This document shows, in pieces, positions 16,749-24,992 of a stretch of DNA of 64,000 nt (position 1 is the stretch's first letter; the number at the start of each line of letters is the position of its first letter). The notes under the pieces are model-generated. The model worked only from the letters and a program-made list of their open reading frames with translations. It was not told the origin of the DNA and did no database searches. This DNA is from Euzebyella marina (GTDB taxonomy: Bacteria > Bacteroidota > Bacteroidia > Flavobacteriales > Flavobacteriaceae): NCBI RefSeq assembly GCF_014855515.1, contig NZ_JACYFK010000005.1:124001-188000 (forward strand), in the 5' to 3' direction. Made by a program: the position numbers and the translations under genes.

Positions 16749-19661
16749 CTACTGTACCATAGCATCATAAATAGCTTGCTGTATACGCGTACGAAGACCT
16801 GATTTTACTAATAGGGTATTAGATGCCGTAGGATAGGTTCGGTTTGAAAGAAAGACGTACACAAGCTCTTCGTCAGGGTCTGCCCATGTATACGTTCCTG
16901 TAAACCCACTATGACCAAAACTTTTTCTGGAAACACAGCCACAGGTAGGTCCCTTTTCTTCTAGTTGGGGCTTATCGAACCCTACCCCTCTTCTGACATT
17001 GTTATCACAGAAATAACAGGTATTGAACTTTTTTACCGTTCGGTTGTCTAAAAATCTAGTGCCGCCATAATAGCCACCCTGTAGGTACATTTGCATTATT
17101 TTGGCCACATCTTCAGCATTGCTAAAAAGGCCGGCATGACCTCCTACCCCACCTTGCATAGCTGCTCCCATATCGTGCACATAGCCCTGAACGGTTTCAT
17201 AACGATAATATTTATCTTCTTCACTGGGTACAATACGCTCTTTAGAAAATTTTTCAAGGGGATTATAGCTGGTATTGAAGGCTCCTATCGGGGCATATAG
17301 AAAATCATTAACCAGCTTATCAAGTGGCTTACCTTTCTTATCCTCGATGTATTTTTTCATTACGTAATAAGCCACATCACTATAGCGGTACCGGTTAGAT
17401 TTTAATTCTTGCCTGCCTATTCTATTATAAATAGAGTCTCGGTAGGCATCGGTCAAGTATAAATGGTCTGTCACTTTTATAGAATAGCCATCTACAGGGG
17501 CGGTTCGATAAAATTCATCGGATGGTTTCCTGTTCTTATCCAACGTGTCTACATAAAAAGCAATCCATGCAGGTAGTCTCCCGTAGTGCGAAAGCGCTTT
17601 TAGAACGGTAACATTTTTAAGTTCTGAATGAGCATATTCAGGTATCAGGTCTTGAAAAGTATCGTTTAGGGCAATATCACCGTCTTCCTCCATCTTCATA
17701 ATCATTGGTAATGTTCCCAATATTTTGGTAATGGAAGCTAAATCATAAATATTATTCGATTTAATACTGTCCTTTGAATTATATGTAGGCTTGCCAAAGC
17801 CCTTGTTATATACAACTTTTCCTTTTCGGGCCACCAATACCTGCGCTCCTGGAAACATCAAAGAATCAAGTCCATCCTGTACCAAGTGGTCGATTTCCGC
17901 TAATTTATTCGGGTCGAAACCCACCCTTTCAGGAAAACTATACCCCAATCTTGATAGTGATTTTAGTTCTATCTTCGTGTTTACGGGAAATTCTTTATGA
18001 GCGCTTACTGGTAATTTTCCATTGGCCGAAATAGCACCGAAAATTACTTCGGCCGTTTTCTCTTGCGCCAGCGGGCTATTTTGGTAAGAAACAACTACAC
18101 CATCTATATTATCAAAAGACGGGACATCTAATAAAGCATAAGGCTTTGCAAAAACGGATAAAATAAGGTTTGAACTTCGCATTGCGGCAATTTCCTTCAA
18201 CCAGTTCAATTCTTTTTCGCTGAACTTATATGCTTTCCAAGGGCTTTCATTGCTTTTATGATGGCCCACGATTACCAAATTAAAATCTTCTAACTTCTTT
18301 TTTAAAGTATTGATATCGCCAGCATTGACTTGGGTTACGGTCGTGTATTTATTTAAGCTTTCAACGAACACATCGCTGTCGGAATCACCAAATTTAACAT
18401 ATGCTATTTTTTTGTTCTCCAATCTCTTGATTCCCATCAAAAAGAAATCGTTCTTGACCACCGTAATCGCATTCTCTATTGCCTCTTCGTATAATAAGTC
18501 ATCTTCCCGCGAATTCAAATCATTATATAGGTTCTCAACCTGAACAGGTTGATATCGATTCAAACCCACTTTGTATTTGGCCATCAGAATCTTCTTGACC
18601 GAATATGCCAACCTTTCTTCTGAGATTCTTCCTTTTTTATAGGCTTTGGTCAACTTTTCTTTTGCCTTTTCAATTTCCGTAGGCATGAGTAAGATATCGT
18701 TACCGGCCATAAAAGCGGCCAGTTCGGCCTCTCCATCTTTTCTTGATTCAGTGACTCCTTTCATGTTGAGGGCATCGGTAAAAACCAACCCTTCAAAACA
18801 CATTTCTTCCTTAAGAATTCCGGTAATCACCTGCTCCGAAAGTGATGAGGGCAACCCTTCTTGTAGTTCAAATGCAGGTACTTCTAAATGGGCCACCATT
18901 ACACTACTAAGCCCCTCATCAATCAATCTTTGAAAAGGATAAAGTTCAAGACTATCTAAACGATTACGGCTAAAATTGATCAAAGGTAATGCGTGATGCG
19001 AATCAGTAGCTGTATCACCATGGCCAGGAAAATGTTTTCCACTTGAAAGAACTCCGGCACTCTCCATGCCTTTCATAAACGCAATTCCTTTCTCCGCGAC
19101 GTTCTCTCTATCTTCACCGAACGATCGGTTACCTATGATGGGGTTTTTAGGATTGGTGTTAATATCTAAATCAGGCGCAAAATTGATGTGCACACCCAAT
19201 CTTTTTGCATGCTCACCAATTCTTCGCCCGACATCGGCCACAATAGTATTGTCTTCTATAGCGCCCAATGTCATATTCCAAGGGAAAGCATACGTAGAAT
19301 CCAAACGCATAGAAAGTCCCCATTCGGCATCCATGCCAATAAGCAAGGGCAATTTTGAGGCTTGTTGATATTCATTGGTCAGTCTGGCCTGTCTAACCGG
19401 TCCTCCGGTCGAAAAAATGACACCACCTATACCCTCTTCCTCAATCAACTTTTTAATTTGATCCGTACTCGACTTACCTTGATCAGAAGCGACCATCACC
19501 ATAAACAACTGCCCCAACTTCTCATCTAAAGTCAAGGAATTATATTTGGCATCTACCCAATTCTTTTGGTCGAGGCTATCAGAAGTAACCAAGGGATTTT
19601 TCTGTGCAAACGCACCGTTCAAAACAAATAAAAGTATGGGGAAAAGTATGAAAAAACGCAT
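16749..19661 (-). CDS. GH3 beta-N-acetylhexosaminidase (NagZ-type) fused to a beta-lactamase-fold hydrolase
   Basis: I take the ATG at 19661; the longest frame begins at a TTG three codons earlier. A signal peptide (MRFFILFPILLFVLNGAFA) exports it. Residues about 30-380 form a GH3 domain with the NagZ signature KHFPGHGDTATDSHHALP (near 210), which holds the catalytic Asp-His dyad, and a GH3 C-terminal-like part follows to about 570. Residues about 590-965 form a serine beta-lactamase/penicillin-binding-like domain with LASITK (Ser-x-x-Lys near 642), the Tyr motif in RYSDVAYYV and GGHAGLFSNAEDVAK. NagZ enzymes release GlcNAc from muropeptides; the fused hydrolase may act on the peptide or an ester. 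I infer a periplasmic or surface peptidoglycan-recycling enzyme. At 970 residues it is normal for the bacteroidetal fusion. Confidence 0.9.
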   Translation of the reverse strand: MRFFILFPILLFVLNGAFAQKNPLVTSDSLDQKNWVDAKYNSLTLDEKLGQLFMVMVASDQGKSSTDQIKKLIEEEGIGGVIFSTGGPVRQARLTNEYQQASKLPLLIGMDAEWGLSMRLDSTYAFPWNMTLGAIEDNTIVADVGRRIGEHAKRLGVHINFAPDLDINTNPKNPIIGNRSFGEDRENVAEKGIAFMKGMESAGVLSSGKHFPGHGDTATDSHHALPLINFSRNRLDSLELYPFQRLIDEGLSSVMVAHLEVPAFELQEGLPSSLSEQVITGILKEEMCFEGLVFTDALNMKGVTESRKDGEAELAAFMAGNDILLMPTEIEKAKEKLTKAYKKGRISEERLAYSVKKILMAKYKVGLNRYQPVQVENLYNDLNSREDDLLYEEAIENAITVVKNDFFLMGIKRLENKKIAYVKFGDSDSDVFVESLNKYTTVTQVNAGDINTLKKKLEDFNLVIVGHHKSNESPWKAYKFSEKELNWLKEIAAMRSSNLILSVFAKPYALLDVPSFDNIDGVVVSYQNSPLAQEKTAEVIFGAISANGKLPVSAHKEFPVNTKIELKSLSRLGYSFPERVGFDPNKLAEIDHLVQDGLDSLMFPGAQVLVARKGKVVYNKGFGKPTYNSKDSIKSNNIYDLASITKILGTLPMIMKMEEDGDIALNDTFQDLIPEYAHSELKNVTVLKALSHYGRLPAWIAFYVDTLDKNRKPSDEFYRTAPVDGYSIKVTDHLYLTDAYRDSIYNRIGRQELKSNRYRYSDVAYYVMKKYIEDKKGKPLDKLVNDFLYAPIGAFNTSYNPLEKFSKERIVPSEEDKYYRYETVQGYVHDMGAAMQGGVGGHAGLFSNAEDVAKIMQMYLQGGYYGGTRFLDNRTVKKFNTCYFCDNNVRRGVGFDKPQLEEKGPTCGCVSRKSFGHSGFTGTYTWADPDEELVYVFLSNRTYPTASNTLLVKSGLRTRIQQAIYDAMVQ

Positions 19662-19763
19662 AGTGAACAACTGGTCTATGGCAATAACTGAAAACTAAAA
19701 AAAATATTGCATTTCATCGAACAGATATAATGAAATCAATACTTAACAAATGGGAATTAAAAT

Positions 19764-20246
19764 TTACATGAACCTAGAATGCCAACTTTCAGAGGCAGGC
19801 ACCTCCCAAAACTCTTCATACTCTTGCTTGTTATTGACCAAGTTGTTAAAGACTACCGTATTTTTAGAAACTGCTTTCTGCTTTGCCATTTTTTTGAAAT
19901 CGGCAAGAGGTTTATAAGCAATGAATTCGCCTTGTTTATAAGAGACGTTCATCTTATCCAATAAATCTACATTGTACTTTTGCTGTAGCTGTTGAATGAA
20001 ATGAACTGAAGCATCAATCGAACAGCCGGAAGCCGAGCTTACGGATTGGTCTAAACCTAAAATAATGAATCGGTTGTATTTTATTTCGTAACCGGCGCGA
20101 AGCGAACTACCATGCGCCGTCCATTGTTCTACAAAGGCATCTAGCTCACTTCTTAACTCAGACATTTCTTCTTCAGAAAAAGGCCGGTTGGATTGATAAA
20201 TCCAAACCCTTGAAGTTTCGGGCAAACTTTTGAACTCTACTAGCAT
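19764..20246 (-). CDS. Conserved Bacteroidetes protein, often labelled ABC transporter ATPase
   Basis: This 160-residue cytoplasmic protein begins MLVEFKSLPETSRVWIYQSN. I recognise it as a small protein conserved next to Fe-S/MCE genes in Flavobacteria that databases often call an ABC transporter ATPase. No Walker A, Walker B or ABC signature is present, and it is too short for an ABC ATPase, so that label is not supported. Visible conserved-looking segments are FVEQWTAHGSSLRAGYEIKY, RFIILGLDQSVSSASGCSID and a C-terminal AYKPLADF and NNLVNNK. It follows the CCG-domain gene after 48 bases on the same strand and is probably co-transcribed. Function unknown. Confidence 0.75.
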   Translation of the reverse strand: MLVEFKSLPETSRVWIYQSNRPFSEEEMSELRSELDAFVEQWTAHGSSLRAGYEIKYNRFIILGLDQSVSSASGCSIDASVHFIQQLQQKYNVDLLDKMNVSYKQGEFIAYKPLADFKKMAKQKAVSKNTVVFNNLVNNKQEYEEFWEVPASESWHSRFM

Positions 20247-20294
20247 ATTTATTTTTAATCAAAAATTTAATCTCTCCATTCGTTCAATTGCTAT

Positions 20295-21086
20295 CTATAA
20301 GTCTCCCGCTGAAGCCAATAGCTCAGCAATATCCATAACGGCAACCTTATCTTCCTTTTCCTTGTTCTTAACACCGTCTGTCATCATCGTATTACAGAAA
20401 GGGCAGGCTGCTGCAATTATTTCCGGGCTCGTATCTAGTGCCTGTTCGGTTCGCTCGATATTTACATCTTTATCGCCTTTTTCAGGCTCTTTAAACATTT
20501 GTGCACCACCGGCACCACAACAAAGACCTCGTTGCTTGCAACTTTTCATTTCTACCAGTTCGGCATCCAACTTACGAATGAGCTCTCTTGGAGCTTCGTA
20601 AACATCATTGGCCCGACCAAGGTAACAAGGGTCATGATATGTAATTCGTTTTCCTTTGAACTTACCACCTTCTAAAGAAATTCTATTATTGTTAAAAAGT
20701 TGTTTCAAAAATTGGGTATGGTGAACCACTTCATAAGTTCCTCCAAGACCAGGGTATTCGTTTTTAAGGGTGTTAAAGCAATGAGGGCAAGCGGTTACTA
20801 TTTTTTTTATGCCATAGGCATTCATCACCTCTATATTGGTCATGGCCTGCATTTGAAACAGAAACTCGTTACCAGATCTTTTGGCCGGATCACCCGTACA
20901 ACTCTCTTCAGTTCCTAAAACGGCAAAAGAGACATTGGCCTTGGCCAGAAGCTGTACAAAGGCCTTTGTTATTTTTTTGGCCCTATCGTCAAAACTACCA
21001 GCGCAACCTACCCAAAAAAGTACTTCAGGACTTTTTCCTTCAGCAAAAAGTTCGGCCATTGTAGGCACTTTTATATCATTTGCCAT
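20295..21086 (-). CDS. Cysteine-rich (CCG-domain) Fe-S oxidoreductase subunit
   Basis: The 263-residue protein has two cysteine-rich domains of the heterodisulfide reductase B/GlcF type. The first shows FWVGCAGS, EESCTGDPAKR and ACPHCFNTL; the second shows YHDPCYLGR, RGLCCGAGGAQMF and ACPFCNTMM. Such domains bind a noncubane [4Fe-4S] cluster and act in electron transfer. The first domain has a single Cys where the second has CCG, a common asymmetry. Its partner is the membrane ferredoxin-like protein encoded 35 bases upstream. By analogy with the heterodisulfide-reductase-related membrane proteins that link electron-transferring flavoprotein to menaquinone, I infer a role in passing electrons from fatty acid or amino acid oxidation to the quinone pool; this is not proven. 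Confidence 0.85.
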   Translation of the reverse strand: MANDIKVPTMAELFAEGKSPEVLFWVGCAGSFDDRAKKITKAFVQLLAKANVSFAVLGTEESCTGDPAKRSGNEFLFQMQAMTNIEVMNAYGIKKIVTACPHCFNTLKNEYPGLGGTYEVVHHTQFLKQLFNNNRISLEGGKFKGKRITYHDPCYLGRANDVYEAPRELIRKLDAELVEMKSCKQRGLCCGAGGAQMFKEPEKGDKDVNIERTEQALDTSPEIIAAACPFCNTMMTDGVKNKEKEDKVAVMDIAELLASAGDL

Positions 21087-21121
21087 TTTTGTTATTCTTT
21101 TCTTTTTACAGAAGTATTACA

Positions 21122-22444
21122 TCAATCATTTGCCCAGTTCAATCGATCCATTTGATTAAATGGCCAAGGGGCACCGTTGTTCTCGATATTGCCCATCATA
21201 TTGTTGAGTTCGGACGGTGCCGAAGATTGTTCCATCACCAAATATTGGCGCATATCCATAATTATGGATAAAGGATCAATACTGACCGGGCAAGCTTGAA
21301 CACAAGCGTTACACGTAGTGCAGGCCCAAAGCTCTTCTCGTGTTATATAATCATCAAGTAATTGCTTACCGTCATCAGCAAAAGTACCCTTGTTTTTCTC
21401 AATGTTCTTTCCTACTTCTTCCAACCTATCCCTTGTATCCATCATAATCTTACGAGGAGATAGTTTCTTTCCAGTTTGATTTGCCGGGCATTCATCGGTA
21501 CAACGACCACACTCCGTACAGGTGTAGGCATTCAATAGTTGAACCCAATTCAAATCGGAAACATCGGAGGCACCAAACTTGCCTGGTTCACCTTCATCTT
21601 CCGCTGGAGCTGCAAAAGGGTCCGCAGAAGGGTCGAGCATTAGCTTGACCTCGTCGGTAACGGCATCAAGATTTTTGAACTTACCTTTAGGAACCACTTT
21701 GCCATAGTAAGTATTCGGAAAAGCAAGTAATATGTGTAAGTGCTTTGAATAATACAGGTAATTAAGAAAAACGAGAATGCCAATGATATGTAACCACCAT
21801 GCCGTTCTTTCGATGACTATAAGTGATGAAACCTCCATACCCTGAAAAAGAGAAGCCAAATGTTGACTTATAGGAAATGCCCCTGCCTGGGTATAGTGTT
21901 CGGCATTCAATTGTTGAAGCTGAAAATCGGCAGCATTCATGGTAAGAAATAGAATCATCAAAACAAATTCTATGTAAAGAATCATGTTGCCATCTTTCTT
22001 AGGCCAACCTTTCATTTCAGGCTTTATAAACCTGCTTAAGCGTATAATATTTCTTCGAACCCAAAATGCCGTTACCGAAATTATTACCAGAAGAGCAAGT
22101 ATTTCAAAACTGGCAATCAAGAAATTATAAATGCTACCCAACGGAGCAAACACTCTATGCGTACCTAAGAGCCCGTCTATGATGATTTCCAGAACTTCAA
22201 TGTTTATTATAATGAAGCCCAGATATACTATAATATGTAAAAGCCCTGCAACAGGCCTAACCACCATTTTTGTCTGACCCAAGGCAATTCTAGCCATGTT
22301 CTGCCAGCGCTGTGGTTTATTATCAGATACGTCTACATCTTTGCCCAGTTTGATATTGCGAAGCAATGAATTTACGTTACGGGAGAAAAAACCAATTCCC
22401 GCAATCAATAACACACCGAATAATATGTTAGGCAGGTATTCCAT
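21122..22444 (-). CDS. Membrane-bound 4Fe-4S electron transfer protein (Hdr/EMO-like)
   Basis: The 440-residue protein has about five to six transmembrane segments in the first 260 residues, with histidines such as those in PVAGLLHIIVYLG and AWWLHIIGILVF that could ligate b-type haem. The C-terminal part binds two [4Fe-4S] clusters through CTECGRCTDECPANQ and CTTCNACVQACPVS. The combination resembles the membrane part of heterodisulfide-reductase-related quinone oxidoreductases. Together with the CCG protein downstream it would make a complete module on two genes. Its ATG overlaps the stop codon of the MCE gene by one base (TAATG), so it is coupled to that gene. Partner proteins (for example EtfAB) are not in the window. 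Confidence 0.87.
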   Translation of the reverse strand: MEYLPNILFGVLLIAGIGFFSRNVNSLLRNIKLGKDVDVSDNKPQRWQNMARIALGQTKMVVRPVAGLLHIIVYLGFIIINIEVLEIIIDGLLGTHRVFAPLGSIYNFLIASFEILALLVIISVTAFWVRRNIIRLSRFIKPEMKGWPKKDGNMILYIEFVLMILFLTMNAADFQLQQLNAEHYTQAGAFPISQHLASLFQGMEVSSLIVIERTAWWLHIIGILVFLNYLYYSKHLHILLAFPNTYYGKVVPKGKFKNLDAVTDEVKLMLDPSADPFAAPAEDEGEPGKFGASDVSDLNWVQLLNAYTCTECGRCTDECPANQTGKKLSPRKIMMDTRDRLEEVGKNIEKNKGTFADDGKQLLDDYITREELWACTTCNACVQACPVSIDPLSIIMDMRQYLVMEQSSAPSELNNMMGNIENNGAPWPFNQMDRLNWAND

Positions 22445-23418
22445 TATTGTTCTTGTTCATTCGGTACGGCTGCCGGGTCATTTTCAGGCAACTCATAGTC
22501 TTTTTGCTTTTTCCCGAATACAGATACATTCACGTAGCGCTTGGGGTTCAACCTAAAATCTTGCAAGAGCAAATCCAATTCTCTCGAAGCATTGTTCAAG
22601 TTTGCGTAAAGCTCTTCATCTTTCATCAGTTTACCCAACGTACCGTCTCCCCTTTCAATTCTGGCCATCAAGGTATTCAGATTCGCCATTGTCGACTCTA
22701 GACTTGCTAGTGTTCTACCCAAACCTGCATTGTTCAGAGAATCTGAAAGTTTGCTAAAGTTGGCCGTAAGTTCTTCAAAGTTCTTTAAAGAGCCTTCTAG
22801 TTTGCCCTCGTTGTTGCTTAAAATTCTATTCAAAACTTCGGCACTTTTCTGAAAGCTAGCTACCGTGGTATTTAGGCCACTAAGGGTTTCTCTCAAATCG
22901 CGCCTTGCCTTTTCGTCAAGAACATCGTTCACATTTCTTAATAAGGTATCTGCATTGGTCATAGCTCCTTCAACCTTTTTCTGAAGGGGGGTCAACTGTT
23001 TTTGTACTAGTTGAGTTAAACCTGGTTGCGATTGGCTTGGAAGTGTATCGCCAGACTTCACCATTGGCGACCCATCGAATACGGGTTTTATCTGAATGCC
23101 TTTTCCACCGATAATACCTGTATCATAAAGCTCGGCCAAACTTTGGTTGGAGAAATTAAAATCGCTTTTAACGAAAAATGTGACCAAAAGACTACCGTCT
23201 TGATCTTTAAAACTTATATCGGTTACATTACCGACTGCAAATCCGTTGATAGTTACAGGTGTACCCGTTTGCAAGCCACCAACATCTTTATAAACAGCAT
23301 ATAAAGTCTTACCGTTTTCGAAGAGCGGAGAAGATTTTAAATAGCTAAATCCTAATATGAACAACAAAATACCACCAATTACAATGATACCTGTCTTAAT
23401 TTCCCTTGATAGTTTCAA
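22444..23418 (-). CDS. MCE/MlaD-family lipid transport protein
   Basis: The 324-residue protein has a single N-terminal transmembrane anchor (TGIIVIGGILLFILGFSYLK) and then one MCE domain with YAVYKDVGGLQTGTPVTING and GIIGGKGIQIKP. The C-terminal half is a long helical region rich in Leu/Asn heptads (about 140-290), as in MlaD relatives that build a periplasmic tube or needle for moving lipids between the membranes. No MlaE or MlaF gene is adjacent in the window. It lies 97 bases after the amidase gene and overlaps the next gene by one base, so amidase, MCE and Fe-S genes are probably one operon. Confidence 0.88.
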   Translation of the reverse strand: MKLSREIKTGIIVIGGILLFILGFSYLKSSPLFENGKTLYAVYKDVGGLQTGTPVTINGFAVGNVTDISFKDQDGSLLVTFFVKSDFNFSNQSLAELYDTGIIGGKGIQIKPVFDGSPMVKSGDTLPSQSQPGLTQLVQKQLTPLQKKVEGAMTNADTLLRNVNDVLDEKARRDLRETLSGLNTTVASFQKSAEVLNRILSNNEGKLEGSLKNFEELTANFSKLSDSLNNAGLGRTLASLESTMANLNTLMARIERGDGTLGKLMKDEELYANLNNASRELDLLLQDFRLNPKRYVNVSVFGKKQKDYELPENDPAAVPNEQEQ

Positions 23419-23515
23419 ATGTCAATTTTTTGGGTTAATAGGGACTACCTAAAATCTCTGTGTCCTTAACAAAATTAGAAATAATTTATGGAAGGGCGCA
23501 CCAAACTTGTTGCGG

Positions 23516-24877
23516 CTATTTCAAACTTTCTTTAAACGGTATACGCTCTCCATTCCGGTAAGCCACTATATACGAAGTTTTATACCCTTTTAAATCTGCA
23601 TTTGATTTCAACATTTTTGCCTCGCGTAACGACCTGGTGCTACCATACACATATCTATACAAGTTTTTGTAAGGTTCTTTGGCTACTAAATTAAGGCCGT
23701 TAAAGGATTCTGGTCTTAATGGAAGGTCTTTGGCACTAGCCATGATTTGAACCTTATATATTATCAAGTCTTCACTGGACTCGGCCGATGGATTATTGTT
23801 CGATGAAGCCTTTTCAGCTTTAGCGCTACCAGTATTTTGCTTATTGGTGTCAGATTCAGAACTTTTCTGGGCCTCTTCAATTATCTCTGCAGCACCCTTA
23901 CCCGCATTATCTTCCGGTTTCGTGACAGAGCTGTTTATGGTCGGTGATTCTTGCTGAGCCACTTCTTTGTTTTCCTTCGCGGTTTCAACTACCTGTTTTT
24001 CATCTGGTTTCTTATCTTCAACAGGTAACTCTTTTTTGGTCTCAACAACTGGATCAAAGTCGGCGATATTACCCATTGCATTGTTTCTGTAAGCAACAAT
24101 AGCATCGGCGATGGCCGTACCCATTTCAGATTGGCCTTTTTTAGAATTCAAGTAAGCGCCTTCTTGTTTGTTTGTCAAAAAGCCAGTTTCGACCAAGACA
24201 CTGGGCATAAAAGTTTGATGCAATACGATAAAACCAGCTTGCTTCACTTTCCTATCGTTTCTTTTCAACTTACCAGAAAAATTATCCTGAATTGTCTTGG
24301 CGAGGGCTATACTATTATCTAAAAACTCCTCTTGCATAATGGTCAACCCAATTATAGACTCCGGCGAGTTAATATCATAATCGGCATATCTATTTTGGTA
24401 ATTATCCTCCAAATAAATAACCGAGTTCTCTTTCTTGGCGACCTCAAAATTCTGTTTGTTGGCATGAAGACCTAAAACGAAGGTACCGGCACCATACGCA
24501 TTAGAGGTATGCGAATCACAATGAACCGAAACAAAAACATCTGCATTCGCCTTATTGGCTATTTGCCCTCGAACATAAAGATCAACAAAAGTATCGTCTT
24601 TACGGGTGTACACCACTTTGATATTCGGATTCTTCTCTAAAATAGAACCCACCTTCAATACAATATTGAGGGCAATGTTCTTTTCTAAATAACCGTTACC
24701 TAAATTACCAGGATCATGGCCACCATGGCCCGCATCCAAAACAACGGTAAATTTATCGTCATTTTGAAATGTAGCCTTATTTTTGCCAAAAATATAAATT
24801 GGTAGTGCCAATGCGATAAATAGAAGTAATCTTAACTTCGACAAACACATAATTACACTGTATTTCGATGCATTCAT
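23516..24877 (-). CDS. N-acetylmuramoyl-L-alanine amidase (Amidase_3) with SPOR-like C-terminus
   Basis: The 453-residue protein is exported by an N-terminal signal (a second start at 24850, MCLSKLRLLLFIALALPIYI, would also serve). Residues about 43-268 form an Amidase_3 zinc hydrolase with its metal and catalytic residues visible: VVLDAGHGGHDPG (His), YLEKNIALN (Glu), SVHCDSH (His) and VLVETGFLTN (catalytic Glu). A low-complexity linker rich in Glu, Lys, Asn and Ser follows, then a C-terminal domain of about 80 residues (IIYKVQIMASAKDLP onwards) that resembles a SPOR peptidoglycan-binding domain. It cuts the amide between MurNAc and L-Ala of the stem peptide in the periplasm, probably in cell division or turnover. 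Confidence 0.9.
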   Translation of the reverse strand: MNASKYSVIMCLSKLRLLLFIALALPIYIFGKNKATFQNDDKFTVVLDAGHGGHDPGNLGNGYLEKNIALNIVLKVGSILEKNPNIKVVYTRKDDTFVDLYVRGQIANKANADVFVSVHCDSHTSNAYGAGTFVLGLHANKQNFEVAKKENSVIYLEDNYQNRYADYDINSPESIIGLTIMQEEFLDNSIALAKTIQDNFSGKLKRNDRKVKQAGFIVLHQTFMPSVLVETGFLTNKQEGAYLNSKKGQSEMGTAIADAIVAYRNNAMGNIADFDPVVETKKELPVEDKKPDEKQVVETAKENKEVAQQESPTINSSVTKPEDNAGKGAAEIIEEAQKSSESDTNKQNTGSAKAEKASSNNNPSAESSEDLIIYKVQIMASAKDLPLRPESFNGLNLVAKEPYKNLYRYVYGSTRSLREAKMLKSNADLKGYKTSYIVAYRNGERIPFKESLK

Positions 24878-24926
24878 TATGGTTAAATTTATGGTAACGC
24901 CCTATCAGCGGAAGAAAAAATATATG

Positions 24927-24934
24927 TAAGTTTG
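24927..24934 (+). promoter_or_regulatory. Candidate -7 box of lptD
   Basis: TAAGTTTG on the plus strand matches TAnnTTTG perfectly and would give a leader of about 40 bases to the TTG start of lptD at 24982. No clear TTTG is seen at the -33 distance. It faces the amidase promoter at 24962-24992. Confidence 0.4.
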
Positions 24935-24961
24935 ACCTCCGAAAGTCTGGCCAAACGCTTA

Positions 24962-24992
24962 CAAAAATAGGATATATAGCCTTGCAATCAAA
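24962..24992 (-). promoter_or_regulatory. Candidate promoter of the amidase-MCE-Fe-S operon
   Basis: On the minus strand TTTG (24989-24992) and TATTTTTG (24962-24969) are separated by 19 bases, an exact fit to the Bacteroidetes promoter consensus. Transcription would start near 24955, about 78 bases before the amidase ATG at 24877. The -33 element lies inside the first codons of lptD. Confidence 0.55.
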
